Assembly (NCBI RefSeq): GCF_002499975.2
Contig: NZ_CP052766.1
Coordinates: forward strand, 2,976,001-3,040,000
From: Alteromonas pelagimontana
Lineage (GTDB): Bacteria; Pseudomonadota; Gammaproteobacteria; Enterobacterales; Alteromonadaceae
Length of the DNA stretch: 64,000 bases
Reading direction: 5' to 3'
Made by a program: the position numbers and the translations under genes. The notes beneath the pieces were generated by a model that searched no databases, was not told the DNA's origin, and saw only the letters and a program-made list of their open reading frames with translations. Positions 27,126-35,679 of this stretch are shown here, piece by piece (position 1 is the stretch's first letter; the number at the start of each line of letters is the position of its first letter).

Positions 27126-29072
27126 ATGAGCAAATATATCGTTGGCGTCTTAACGCTGCTATTTTCGAAGTTTACTTTTGCTGAGCTTCCACAAACAGTG
27201 CATGGGCCGGATGAAAAACTTCAGGTGACCGTCGGTGCCGAGTCAGGAAAGCCGTATTATACAGTATCTTATAATGGCAAAACCTTTCTTGAACGCTCCG
27301 CTTTAGGGCTTGAGACATCGCTTGGCGACTTTACGCAAAACTTAACGTATCAATCTCACAGTGAAAATGAAATAAGTCAGACATATCATTTAAACAAGGC
27401 CAAAGTGAGCACGGTAGACTATCACGCCAATGAGCTGACGGTGAGTTTTACCAATGCCGCCAAAGATGAGCTGAAAGTTCTATTTCAGGTAAGTAATAAC
27501 GATGTGGCGTTCCGTTACCAGCTCTCATCTGCCAGCGGCGCTACCCGGGTTATTGTTAATCAAGAGGCAACCAGTTTTAACTTGCCCGATAAGGCAACCA
27601 CATTTATTACACCACAGGCATTACCGCTCACTGGCTGGATGCAGACAAAACCCAGTTATGAAGAACCTTACACCTTTAATGAACCTATCGGAACTCCGTC
27701 ACTTTATGGCGCGGGCTATACCTTTCCCGCTCTATTCAAGAATGAAGAGAAAGGCTGGGTGCTGATTTCAGAAACCGGTGTAGATAGCCATTATGTGGGT
27801 GCCCGTTTAGGAGAAGGCGATAAGCAAGGCGTGTACCCGTTGCGTTTCCCTCAGCCGGGGGAGAATGCCGGTATCGGCCCTACTTCTGCGGCAATGGCAA
27901 TGCCCGCTTCCACGCCCTGGCGTACTATTACGGTAGGTGAAACCTTAGAACCTATAGTCGAAACTACAGTGACTTTTGATGTGGTGAAGCCCCGTTACAA
28001 AGCATCCAAAGAATATAAAATGGGACGCGCGACCTGGAGCTGGATTGTCTGGCAGGATGACAGCATCAATTATGATGATCAGGTGAAGTTTATTGATCTG
28101 GCCGCTGAACTGGATTTTGAATATGTGCTAATTGATAACTGGTGGGACAAGAACATTGGCCGTGACCGCATGGAAAAGCTGGTTGCCTATGCAAACAGCA
28201 AAAACGTTGATGTCATCCTTTGGTATAACTCTAACGGCTGGTGGAACGATGCCCCGCAAACGCCGCAGGATTTGATGAATGATACTCCTGCCCGAAAAAA
28301 AGAAATGGCGTGGCTGCAAAAAATAGGGGTGAAAGGTCTGAAGGTGGACTTCTTTGCTGGCGATAAGCAGGAAACGCTGAAATTGTATGAAGATATTCTT
28401 GTCGATGCTAATGACTTTGGACTGGCTATCACTTTCCACGGCAGTACATTACCCCGGGGTTGGGAAAGGATGTATCCGAATTTTGTGACGTCTGAAGCCG
28501 TATTGGCCTCGGAAAACCTGGTATTTGATCAAAAGGCTCTGGACTCCCATGCGTACAGTGCCACCATATTACCGTTCACTCGTAATACCGTTGCCGCAAT
28601 GGATTTCGCGCCGGTTTTTCTGAATGAAAGGCTATCACAGGATCAAAAGACAGGAACAATTCGCTCTACTACCGATGCATTCGAACTTGCCACTGGCATT
28701 TTGTATCTTTCGCCGGTACAACATTTTGGCTTAACGCCCAATAATATTAATGAGCAACCGGATTATGTGCTGGAACTGCTGCGCAAAATGCCGACAGTCT
28801 GGGATGAAACCCAGTTCATTGAAGGGCAGCCTGGTAAACATGTGATATTAGCCAGGCGCAAAGGAAACGCGTGGTATGTGGCTGCGGTGAATGGCGAAAA
28901 GCAAGAGAAGTCACTCAACGTGAAATTGCCCATGCTGGCAAATAAAGAGGCAACCTTAATTTATGATGGTAAAGACGGTACAGCAAAGTCGCGTACGCTT
29001 ACGGTTAATAATAAAGGAGAAGTGCCGCTAAAACTGCTTTCAGAAGGTGGTGCGGTTATTTATACCCAGTAA
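27126..29072 (+). CDS. GH97 glycoside hydrolase (alpha-galactosidase or alpha-glucosidase)
   Basis: 648 residues with a signal peptide (MSKYIVGVLTLLFSKFTFAE). It has the three GH97 parts: an N-terminal beta-supersandwich (to about 280), a catalytic TIM barrel (about 295-560) and a C-terminal beta domain. GLKVDFFAGDKQ places an Asp (408) where, as I recall, the retaining alpha-galactosidase branch has its nucleophile; FHGSTLPRGWERMYPNFVTSEAV supplies the Glu (457). SusB-type inverting alpha-glucosidases lack that Asp, so this should be a retaining enzyme. It probably acts in the periplasm on sugar taken up by the receptor encoded upstream. Confidence 0.88.
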   Translation: MSKYIVGVLTLLFSKFTFAELPQTVHGPDEKLQVTVGAESGKPYYTVSYNGKTFLERSALGLETSLGDFTQNLTYQSHSENEISQTYHLNKAKVSTVDYHANELTVSFTNAAKDELKVLFQVSNNDVAFRYQLSSASGATRVIVNQEATSFNLPDKATTFITPQALPLTGWMQTKPSYEEPYTFNEPIGTPSLYGAGYTFPALFKNEEKGWVLISETGVDSHYVGARLGEGDKQGVYPLRFPQPGENAGIGPTSAAMAMPASTPWRTITVGETLEPIVETTVTFDVVKPRYKASKEYKMGRATWSWIVWQDDSINYDDQVKFIDLAAELDFEYVLIDNWWDKNIGRDRMEKLVAYANSKNVDVILWYNSNGWWNDAPQTPQDLMNDTPARKKEMAWLQKIGVKGLKVDFFAGDKQETLKLYEDILVDANDFGLAITFHGSTLPRGWERMYPNFVTSEAVLASENLVFDQKALDSHAYSATILPFTRNTVAAMDFAPVFLNERLSQDQKTGTIRSTTDAFELATGILYLSPVQHFGLTPNNINEQPDYVLELLRKMPTVWDETQFIEGQPGKHVILARRKGNAWYVAAVNGEKQEKSLNVKLPMLANKEATLIYDGKDGTAKSRTLTVNNKGEVPLKLLSEGGAVIYTQ

Positions 29073-29089
29073 ACCGCGCTGGTAACTCA

Positions 29090-29113
29090 AGACGCGCAGC
29101 CTGTTGCGCGTCT
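29090..29113. terminator. Hairpin between the GH97 gene and the convergent regulator
   Basis: AGACGCGC / GCGCGTCT with an 8-base loop, in the 62-bp gap between convergent genes. No T-run, so a possible terminator only. Confidence 0.5.
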
Positions 29114-29134
29114 AACTACGTAGAAGTGAGACTG

Positions 29135-29668
29135 TTATATCTTGTTCGGTGAAAATTTTTGCAGTTTACGTTGAAGGCTGCGCCTATGCATTTTCAATGC
29201 TTTTGCTGCTGCCGATACATTGCCATTATTTTCTAGCAGTACCCTTTGAATATGCTCCCATTCCACTTGTGCGGCTGTCATAGGAGAGTGGGTAAAAGTT
29301 TCGACTTCTTCCTGGTCGCTCACATCGCTTAACTGTTGCAGCAGTACGGCGAAACCTACCGGTTTGGCAATGTAATTGGTGGCGCCCTTTTTCATCGCAG
29401 CAACAGTAGTGGCAATGCTGGCGTAGCCTGTCATGATGATTAAATGTTTTGGTGAAAACCTGGCGTTCAGCGGCACTACAAAATCCAAACCGATTTCCTG
29501 TTCAAGCATCATATCCAGCAAAATTGCGTGTGTAGTTGTTTTTACTGCCTGCATTGCCGCGGATGCACTTGGAAATGTTTCAACGGTGTAATTGCCGGTT
29601 GCTTCAAATCTTCTGCGAAGCACCTGTGCAAAACGTTCGTCGTCATCAATAAGAAGAATTCGTTTCAT
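29135..29668 (-). CDS. RegA/PrrA-like response regulator
   Basis: 177 residues: receiver domain (residues 1-115; LLIDDDERFA, phospho-acceptor Asp52 in LLDMMLEQ, MTGYASIATTVAAMKKGATNYIAKPV) and a short C-terminal Fis-type helix-turn-helix (ENNGNVSAAAKALKMHRRSLQRKLQKFSP). The size and architecture are those of RegA/PrrA/ActR. The start overlaps the stop of the kinase gene (TGATG), so they are coupled. It is the last gene of an operon that begins with a TonB receptor. Confidence 0.88.
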   Translation of the reverse strand: MKRILLIDDDERFAQVLRRRFEATGNYTVETFPSASAAMQAVKTTTHAILLDMMLEQEIGLDFVVPLNARFSPKHLIIMTGYASIATTVAAMKKGATNYIAKPVGFAVLLQQLSDVSDQEEVETFTHSPMTAAQVEWEHIQRVLLENNGNVSAAAKALKMHRRSLQRKLQKFSPNKI

Positions 29669-30729
29669 CACATTTTTTGCGCCGGTAAATAAATAGAAGT
29701 CACAACGCAATCTGGATCATAGGCCCAGGTAACTTTACCGCCGAATTTTTCAATGGTGGCATTGCTGACAACAGCGCCGATACCAGTACCTTTTTCACTT
29801 GCGACAATTCGGCTGCCCAACACCGCAAGATGCTCTTGTTTAACTTCTGAAACCGGATTGATGACAGTAATTAGCCAATGATCATCGGCAATCACCAGAC
29901 TGATCGTCACACTGCTGTGAGACTGCAGGTGTTTTGCCTCGCAAGCATTAAGTACAATGCTTGAAAGCGCCGGTACCAACGTCGGATCAGCCATTACCCG
30001 GGAGGCATTATTACCTGCAATTTCAGGCCACTTCACCTGATATTCCGGACTAGCCACGGCGACAATGTAACGTAGCGACTGCATCAATTTCTTGGGACAA
30101 TACGCGCTTAGTCGCGCTTCTCTCACATCATCAGCCACACAGCGCCAATTAAGAAGTAAGTTCTCTAACCGTGTGAATTGCTCGTCCAGCTCGGTGATGA
30201 GAGCAAGGCTAAGGGCTTCTTTAGCCTCTTCAATAATTAACCGGCTGGTTTGAATCGGGGTGGCAGCATCATGGGTGAGTTGCGCCGCCGCAGTGCCGAT
30301 TGCCAGAAGTTGCTCATCCCGTAACTGGCGTTCCCGCAGCTTGTGGATTGCTGCAGTTTTTTGTAGCAACTGAAAGCGAAAGTAGAATACCACGGCAGTA
30401 ATAAGAAAACTGGTCACCACGAAACCTACTATCATACTGCGGGAATGACCAACCATAGCGGAGGAGTGGCCGTCAAAATGGGGCAGATACAGTTGTAATA
30501 TCTGTCCGGAAATACTGATAGCGAGAATGAAAACTGCCAGCGGAGGAGGCAGCAACATTAGCCCCAATACCAGAGGAACCAGCAAGATGATACTGAAGGG
30601 GTTGCTTGCGGCTCCGTTTAACGCAATAAAAGCGTTAAACAACCCAATTTCAAATAACAGAAGACCGAGTGAAAGCCATAAAGGTAGTCGTTGCTGGCGG
30701 TAACAGTAACCTACAAAAAGTAGCAGCAT
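29668..30729 (-). CDS. RegB/PrrB-like membrane histidine kinase (redox sensor)
   Basis: 353 residues: about five or six N-terminal helices, then HisKA and HATPase domains. Between helices it has GAASNPF (39-45), close to the GGxxNPF quinone-sensing loop of RegB. The H-box is QLTHDAATPIQT (His153), where RegB has HELGTP. A Cys in NWRCVADD lies in the linker. ATPase boxes: LNACEAK, GTGIGAVVSNATI. The membrane domain is shorter than classical RegB. Start ATG 30729, 23 bp after the TonB receptor stop. The pair probably senses the redox state of the quinone pool. Confidence 0.85.
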   Translation of the reverse strand: MLLLFVGYCYRQQRLPLWLSLGLLLFEIGLFNAFIALNGAASNPFSIILLVPLVLGLMLLPPPLAVFILAISISGQILQLYLPHFDGHSSAMVGHSRSMIVGFVVTSFLITAVVFYFRFQLLQKTAAIHKLRERQLRDEQLLAIGTAAAQLTHDAATPIQTSRLIIEEAKEALSLALITELDEQFTRLENLLLNWRCVADDVREARLSAYCPKKLMQSLRYIVAVASPEYQVKWPEIAGNNASRVMADPTLVPALSSIVLNACEAKHLQSHSSVTISLVIADDHWLITVINPVSEVKQEHLAVLGSRIVASEKGTGIGAVVSNATIEKFGGKVTWAYDPDCVVTSIYLPAQKM

Positions 30730-30752
30730 GGCTCTGAGATCCTGGCCCTTGT

Positions 30753-32840
30753 TTAAAAACGATAACTTATGCCAATGTCGACAGAACGGCCCCGGCCATC
30801 AAGTTGCGGAAAGCCCAAAGTACTATTAGCTTTATTCGCAGCAACGTTAACTCCGCCTAGCGGCTGTTGAAAGTACTCATCCAGCATATTGTTCACCGCC
30901 ACTTCAATAGCAATGTTTTGCCAGGATAGTTGTGTGGCAATATTAAGCAGTGAATAGGCGTTAGTTTCATTTTCAAGCCGTCGGATATCAATGTTGTTCT
31001 TGCTGTCAATCCAACGCCATTCAAGGCGCGTTTGCCAGTTATTTTTCTCATGAGATAATGTCATTACATTTTCCAGCGGGATAATCTGGTACAGATCGTC
31101 TTCACTGTTTTTTCGCTCATCTTTTTGCCATTGCAATACGTTTGAGAGCAACCATTTTCCAGTGGAATTTTCTGCTAACCGGGCGGTAGTGCTAAGCGTA
31201 GCACCTAATAAGGACGCATCAAGATTGGTGATTTGTAGAATATTTCTGTTGCCAGCCGAGGTGCTGGTGCTGTTAAAAGAATCAAGCACTTCTACATCAA
31301 TATAATCTTGTAAATCTGTGTACCAGACGTTAGCGCTTGCCGTCCATTTAGTGGCATCATAACTGTATTTGGCACTGGCAGTCAGCGCCGTTTCCGGCTT
31401 CAGGTCAATATTCCCAACATAGCCATTGCCGTCACCGTACCAACCTATCATTGTGGTTGCCATAATACCGCGACCCCAGCTATAGCGTTCATACAGGTTG
31501 GGAGCACGATTCTTTCTGGTAATGCCCATCTCTATTTTATGCTGCTCTTCAAACGTGCGTTCCGCCAACAGTGTGGCATCAATCACGATATCCGCCTGAC
31601 TACGGTCCTGCTGATTAAAAACCATGGCGGCTTCACTGTCTGCATTCATCATGCTCATGCCACTCATTTGCTCGCTACTATACGCCTGTACCTCGCCAGT
31701 GTCGGTGGTGACACGTTCAACACGGGCACCAGCTGAATAACGCCAACCCTCCTTTTCCGGTTGCGTCCATTCGGCATATGCGGCTATTCGCTGACGTTTT
31801 CCGTTGTTGATATTTACGTAGTCGTCCGGCCCCATCATTGTGCCTGCGACTGCCGGCCAGCGATCATCAAGGGTAGTGCTGAAATAGCCTTGTCCGACAA
31901 TCAGGGTGGCGCCAGAATTCAAAGGCAGTGACCACTTTAATTTTAGCGTTACATCTTGTCCCGCCGTATCCATGGGCATGACACCGCTTTTTTCGGCCGT
32001 AAAAAAGCCCATTTCGTGTTCAATATCGTGCCAGCTTGCGTGGGCTTCAAGCATGCTTTCACGTAGTTCCTTTTCATAGTGTGCGAGAAAGCCTGTGCTG
32101 TTATTATCAGTCATATCCATATACTGGTTTGGAAAGCCTTGATATGGAATTTCCTGATGGGTGAGTTTTACATCTATCCGCTGGTTATCGTCTCGGTAAC
32201 TTATCGCAGCGATATGATTTTGCGCTTTAAAAAGTGTGTCTAAAACCCGTTCACCGTTTCCATTTTTAAAACTCTGGGCTTTGTTTCGATTTCCGGTATA
32301 GCTGACATACCAGGTATTACTGGCACCACTTGCGTTCACATCTATGTTCTGGCCGTTGCCATTGGAGCTATGGTGGTAAGAAACATTTCCACCGGCCCAC
32401 TGTATATCAGGTGATTCAGAAAATCTCGGTGCAAAGGTGTTTACTTCAATAACACCAGCAATGTTATCGCCCCCCGCGCTGACTTTGGATACACCAGGCA
32501 GTACCGACAGACCTTTTACCTGGTTGGCAGAAACATACGACAGCGGCGGGTTCATCTGGTTGCCGCAAGCCGCGGCGCTAGCGGCGCCATCAACTAATAC
32601 CTGAACCCGATCGCCCATCAAACCATGAACAACCGGCAGGCTCGACACGCCGCCTGCCGCAGAAAAATTAACACCTTCAGCGGTAAGACGCTCCTCAAGA
32701 TCCGCGGTAAGGCTGCGGTGTGCGCTGTGGGTGGTGATTTCGATAATTTCAATGTCATTTTCAACAGCCGCAACATGAGAAGTAAAAAAATTCGCGAGGT
32801 TTAAAATGATCAGGTGTGGGTAAAATCGGTTCACCTGCAT
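30753..32840 (-). CDS. TonB-dependent receptor, OprC/NosA-like (copper type)
   Basis: 695 residues; signal peptide ending near HVAAV, plug and barrel ending in GISYRF. In the plug the segment GDRVQVLVDGAASAAACGNQMNPP has Cys92 and Met96 in the C-x3-M spacing followed by NPP, matching the copper-binding site of Pseudomonas OprC (CPNRMDPP). A Met-rich surface loop (EQMSGMSMMN) supports metal binding. It is the first gene of an operon with RegB/RegA-like genes. The ATG at 32840 is chosen over a TTG at 32861; neither has a strong Shine-Dalgarno. Copper specificity is inferred from the motif. Confidence 0.85.
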   Translation of the reverse strand: MQVNRFYPHLIILNLANFFTSHVAAVENDIEIIEITTHSAHRSLTADLEERLTAEGVNFSAAGGVSSLPVVHGLMGDRVQVLVDGAASAAACGNQMNPPLSYVSANQVKGLSVLPGVSKVSAGGDNIAGVIEVNTFAPRFSESPDIQWAGGNVSYHHSSNGNGQNIDVNASGASNTWYVSYTGNRNKAQSFKNGNGERVLDTLFKAQNHIAAISYRDDNQRIDVKLTHQEIPYQGFPNQYMDMTDNNSTGFLAHYEKELRESMLEAHASWHDIEHEMGFFTAEKSGVMPMDTAGQDVTLKLKWSLPLNSGATLIVGQGYFSTTLDDRWPAVAGTMMGPDDYVNINNGKRQRIAAYAEWTQPEKEGWRYSAGARVERVTTDTGEVQAYSSEQMSGMSMMNADSEAAMVFNQQDRSQADIVIDATLLAERTFEEQHKIEMGITRKNRAPNLYERYSWGRGIMATTMIGWYGDGNGYVGNIDLKPETALTASAKYSYDATKWTASANVWYTDLQDYIDVEVLDSFNSTSTSAGNRNILQITNLDASLLGATLSTTARLAENSTGKWLLSNVLQWQKDERKNSEDDLYQIIPLENVMTLSHEKNNWQTRLEWRWIDSKNNIDIRRLENETNAYSLLNIATQLSWQNIAIEVAVNNMLDEYFQQPLGGVNVAANKANSTLGFPQLDGRGRSVDIGISYRF

Positions 32841-33240
32841 AATCCGTTGAGTATCCAGCAATAGGTGTAGTTTGACGAGATTGTAACCTTGTTATTGAAC
32901 AGTACCGATGCGACAAATTGTCGCAGTAAATGAGAAAAATAGCTGTTCGTTTATAGCTAAACAATTTCGTTAACTGAAACAGGGATGGCGGATAATTTTC
33001 CGGTCAAAGGAAGTGAGCGATCCTGAGTCAGGATTACATTTCATTTATGAAATACCTACATCATTTCTCCTCATGCAGTTTACAACTCCCACGACATCAG
33101 CGTTCTTTGACGGTTAATCCACTTAAATTCAGTGGGTTATATTTCTGTGGCGAATTGGTTCGTGTTTTGCTACTCCCCGTTACTGCATTCATCGCTTACG
33201 AACAGGTTCAGCCTTTTCATTTTTCCAGAGGGTTCAACGT
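32841..33240. promoter_or_regulatory. Divergent intergenic region between the OprC-like and glycosyltransferase operons
   Basis: 400 bp without a gene. It holds the RegA-like palindrome listed separately. Promoters for both outward operons should lie here. Confidence 0.5.
32910..32924. promoter_or_regulatory. RegA/PrrA-type palindrome upstream of the OprC-like operon
   Basis: GCGACAAATTGTCGC is a perfect palindrome with the form GCGNC-N5-GNCGC, the consensus known for RegA/PrrA. It lies about 70 bp before the start of the receptor gene whose operon encodes a RegB/RegA-like pair, so autoregulation is likely. Confidence 0.6.
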
Positions 33241-34101
33241 ATGTCTTCATCCCTTAGCGTAGTCACCATTGTAAAAAACCGAATTCCGCAGCTTAGAAAT
33301 CTTATTACTCATCTTGAAGCTTGCGATCCACTGCCTTCAGAACTTGTAGTGGTATGGATGGCTCCGCCTTCTCAAAACTCGCTGATCAAAAGTGAACGCA
33401 TTTCTATTGTACATAAATTCGTAAATGGCGAGAGCCTGCCTATCGCGAAGGCGCGAAACAAAGGAATTTCCTGTGCCTCTAATGACTTAATAGCCTATCT
33501 CAATGTAGATGCGGTGTGTGCCCCTAATCTTGTCACTGCTGCATTGGAACACTGGCAGCCCAAGTCACTGCTAACTACCGATGTAAGATACCTGCCGCCT
33601 TCTGATCTGGAACAGGATTATCAAACGCTTTTAAACGCTCACCAGGCTGACGCCAATAAAGGAAAAAGAGATGGAAAACCTTTTGACGATTATGATTGCT
33701 CTACATTGTTTCTTATATCTAAGGAAGATTTCGCAAAAACGGGTGGCTTTGACGAAAGGTATGACGGCTTCGGCCTGAACGACGAAGATTTTTTTACTAA
33801 CTGCAGAACGTTAGGGTTTACCTTTAAGCCGCTTGATTTGGTCACTTTCAGTCAGGAGCGTCCTAACTACCTGTGTCCGGTAAACCATTTTTTAGACTTT
33901 ATTCGAAACGCCGAAATTTACCGGAACAAGTGGGGGAGCTACCCACGGGACGGTATTTTGCGAGAATACGCTCATCATGGATACATCAATGAAGATTTTC
34001 GGGACAGAGGTATCGTTATCCAGCAATTGCCTTCTCGCTCAGAATATAGCCAAACATTTGTAGAAAATGTTCAGCTGGTCAGCGAAACATCCCGTAGCTG
34101 A
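33241..34101 (+). CDS. Family 2 glycosyltransferase (GT-A fold)
   Basis: 286 residues. N-terminal SVVTIVKNRIPQLRNLITHL (nucleotide-sugar binding), the AKARNKGI segment, YLNVDAVCAP (metal-binding Asp region) and the acceptor-side GGFDERYDGFGLNDEDF, which is the galactosyltransferase-like C-terminal module. No transmembrane segment or signal, so it is cytoplasmic. AGAGGG precedes the ATG. It heads a three-gene operon with a YqcI/YcgG protein (21-bp gap) and a DUF1989 protein, an unusual context that suggests glycosylation of a small molecule. Confidence 0.85.
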   Translation: MSSSLSVVTIVKNRIPQLRNLITHLEACDPLPSELVVVWMAPPSQNSLIKSERISIVHKFVNGESLPIAKARNKGISCASNDLIAYLNVDAVCAPNLVTAALEHWQPKSLLTTDVRYLPPSDLEQDYQTLLNAHQADANKGKRDGKPFDDYDCSTLFLISKEDFAKTGGFDERYDGFGLNDEDFFTNCRTLGFTFKPLDLVTFSQERPNYLCPVNHFLDFIRNAEIYRNKWGSYPRDGILREYAHHGYINEDFRDRGIVIQQLPSRSEYSQTFVENVQLVSETSRS

Positions 34102-34122
34102 GCCTGAAGAGGAAAATTGCCT

Positions 34123-34785
34123 ATGATAGAAGTTCAAGATAACCTGGAAGAGCAGTTTAAAGCGTTCGTTTCCCAGCAAGGCTTTCCCTGCTCCGGCGCC
34201 AAAACAGCGCTTCATCGCGACCAAATTACGGTGCGTCAATTCGATGATATTCGATGTGATAAGAACAATATTGACATACTCGTAGAGTTATATCAGTTTG
34301 TCGAAGCCTTCGACATCAACAGGCACATGTATTCTTCTTTCATATGCGCGTTCGAACAGCCTGATGATTTAAGCGAGAAACAGTTCGAACGAGCGCTTTG
34401 GAATAAACTTCAGCAATTACATGACATTGATGTGAAGTTACATCCGTGGGATCGCAAGGTAAGTAACGATCCCGCCAGTGAAAATTTTAGCTTTAGTCTT
34501 GGGGGCAAAGGTTTTTTTATCATTGGTCTTAATCCAAATAGCCAAAGAAGAAGTAGACGTTTTGTTGCTCCTGCTATCGTATTCAATTTGCATATGCAAT
34601 TTGATTACTTGCGTGAGAAAAACAAGTTTGAAAATTTCCGTAACCACATCCGGAAAAAGGATGCAGAGTTTTGTGGGGACAGAAACAGCATGTTGAGCAA
34701 TCATGGTGACGAATCGGAAGTCCGTCAGTACAGCGGAAGAAAGCTAGAGCCAGAATGGGAATGCCCTTTTAAACCAAGGAATTAG
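34123..34785 (+). CDS. YqcI/YcgG family protein, candidate heme-dependent guanidine N-hydroxylase
   Basis: 220 residues. The C-terminal half matches the YqcI/YcgG family: SRRFVAPAIVFNLHMQFDYLRE, then NHIRKKDAEF, and SEVRQYSGRKLEPEWECPF. Members include DcsA (arginine N-hydroxylase of D-cycloserine synthesis) and GntA of guanitoxin synthesis, which are heme-dependent. The His of FNLHMQF is well conserved. At the preceding motif many members have HPxSxR; here it reads NPNSQRRSRR, a variant that may alter the site. The ATG at 34123 follows GAGGA. Co-transcribed with GT2 and DUF1989 genes, so a guanidine-containing substrate is a reasonable inference, not a proof. Confidence 0.78.
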   Translation: MIEVQDNLEEQFKAFVSQQGFPCSGAKTALHRDQITVRQFDDIRCDKNNIDILVELYQFVEAFDINRHMYSSFICAFEQPDDLSEKQFERALWNKLQQLHDIDVKLHPWDRKVSNDPASENFSFSLGGKGFFIIGLNPNSQRRSRRFVAPAIVFNLHMQFDYLREKNKFENFRNHIRKKDAEFCGDRNSMLSNHGDESEVRQYSGRKLEPEWECPFKPRN

Positions 34786-34788
34786 TAA

Positions 34789-35373
34789 ATGACAAATACC
34801 ATACCACCACGAAGTGGAACCGCATTTAAAATGAAACAAGGTGAGTGTCTTAAAGTTGTCGATCCTGAAGGGGAACAGGTAGCGGATTTATATGCCTTTA
34901 ATGAAAACGACCATACAGAGTTCCTTTCATCTGGCAGATCTCTGGACTACAACGAAAGCGTGGAGTTTGGAAAGGGAGCGAAACTATACTCTAATAACAG
35001 CAATGTTATGTTTGAGATCGTTGAAGACACGGTCGGCGTTCATGACTTTACGCTTACCCCCTGCAGCGTAGATACCTTTAAGCACTTTTATCCCAATGAA
35101 GCGCCTGTCCCTGGATGTTTTGGCAATCTCGCAGCAGCGTTTGAGCAATACGGTATTCCCAAGCACCTCATCGGAACAACGTTTAATACATTTATGAAGG
35201 TAGATATCGACAGGGAAGGAAAAATTTCCGTTCTTCCCCCTGTCAGTAAAGCGGGAGACTACACAGTATTTCGTGCAAAAATGGATATGATTGTGGGGCT
35301 AACGGCTTGCTCTGCTGGTGAATCGAATAACTTTAGCTACAAGCCTATTGAGTACGAAATAATTGCGCAATAA
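34789..35373 (+). CDS. DUF1989 protein (urea carboxylase-associated family)
   Basis: 194 residues. Family features: IPPRSGTAFKMKQGECLKVVDPEG, QVADLYAF, HDFTLTPCS (His and Cys) and VPGCFGNLAAAFEQYG. DUF1989 proteins occur with urea carboxylase and form the CgdA/CgdB carboxyguanidine deiminase. Here a single copy begins 3 bp after the YqcI/YcgG gene, so it is translationally coupled to it. A role in modifying or breaking a guanidine-type product is inferred from the family and the context. Start ATG 34789 with AAGGAA upstream. Confidence 0.82.
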   Translation: MTNTIPPRSGTAFKMKQGECLKVVDPEGEQVADLYAFNENDHTEFLSSGRSLDYNESVEFGKGAKLYSNNSNVMFEIVEDTVGVHDFTLTPCSVDTFKHFYPNEAPVPGCFGNLAAAFEQYGIPKHLIGTTFNTFMKVDIDREGKISVLPPVSKAGDYTVFRAKMDMIVGLTACSAGESNNFSYKPIEYEIIAQ

Positions 35374-35374
35374 G

Positions 35375-35394
35375 TAAGTCGCTGTAGCGACTTA
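35375..35394. terminator. Bidirectional hairpin after the GT2/YqcI/DUF1989 operon
   Basis: TAAGTCGCT / AGCGACTTA with a 2-base loop overlaps the stop of the convergent gene and is followed by TTCTTT on the plus strand. Confidence 0.65.
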
Positions 35395-35679
35395 TTCTTT
35401 GACTCGCCAGAGTCCGTTTTTCTTGATCATTGAAAACGATGTCTCCGTCAGCGCTTTTATGACGTCAATGGTAACGACACCCGTATTGTCAATATAGCAA
35501 TGAGCGCTGGCGCCATCATGAAGTTTTGCGGTAATTTCACCAGCACAGGAAATTTTCTCCACCTCTTTGATAAGGTAAGCGCGTTGCTTGCAAAACGCAC
35601 ACAGCGCTTCTGTTATGTCGCTATTGAGCGTTTTAGGTTTATTCGGGACTTTATCTATTTCTGAAAGAAGATGTTGCAA
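35392..35679 (-). CDS. Small protein of unknown function (paralogue 1)
   Basis: 95 residues, no signal or transmembrane segment. It appears to align without gaps over much of its length with the 92-residue protein encoded upstream: both have AFC then IKE near the start, a Cys in the middle, and end with a W-[HR]-[VI]-[KQ]-E motif (LWRVKE here, QWHIQE there). The fold looks like a small alpha/beta protein. No family recognised. Convergent with the DUF1989 gene. Confidence 0.6.
   Translation of the reverse strand: MQHLLSEIDKVPNKPKTLNSDITEALCAFCKQRAYLIKEVEKISCAGEITAKLHDGASAHCYIDNTGVVTIDVIKALTETSFSMIKKNGLWRVKE

Noticed and set aside
33047..33262. 71-codon open frame before the glycosyltransferase
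   Set aside because: No ribosome binding site, overlaps the real start of the glycosyltransferase gene and has no protein-like features.
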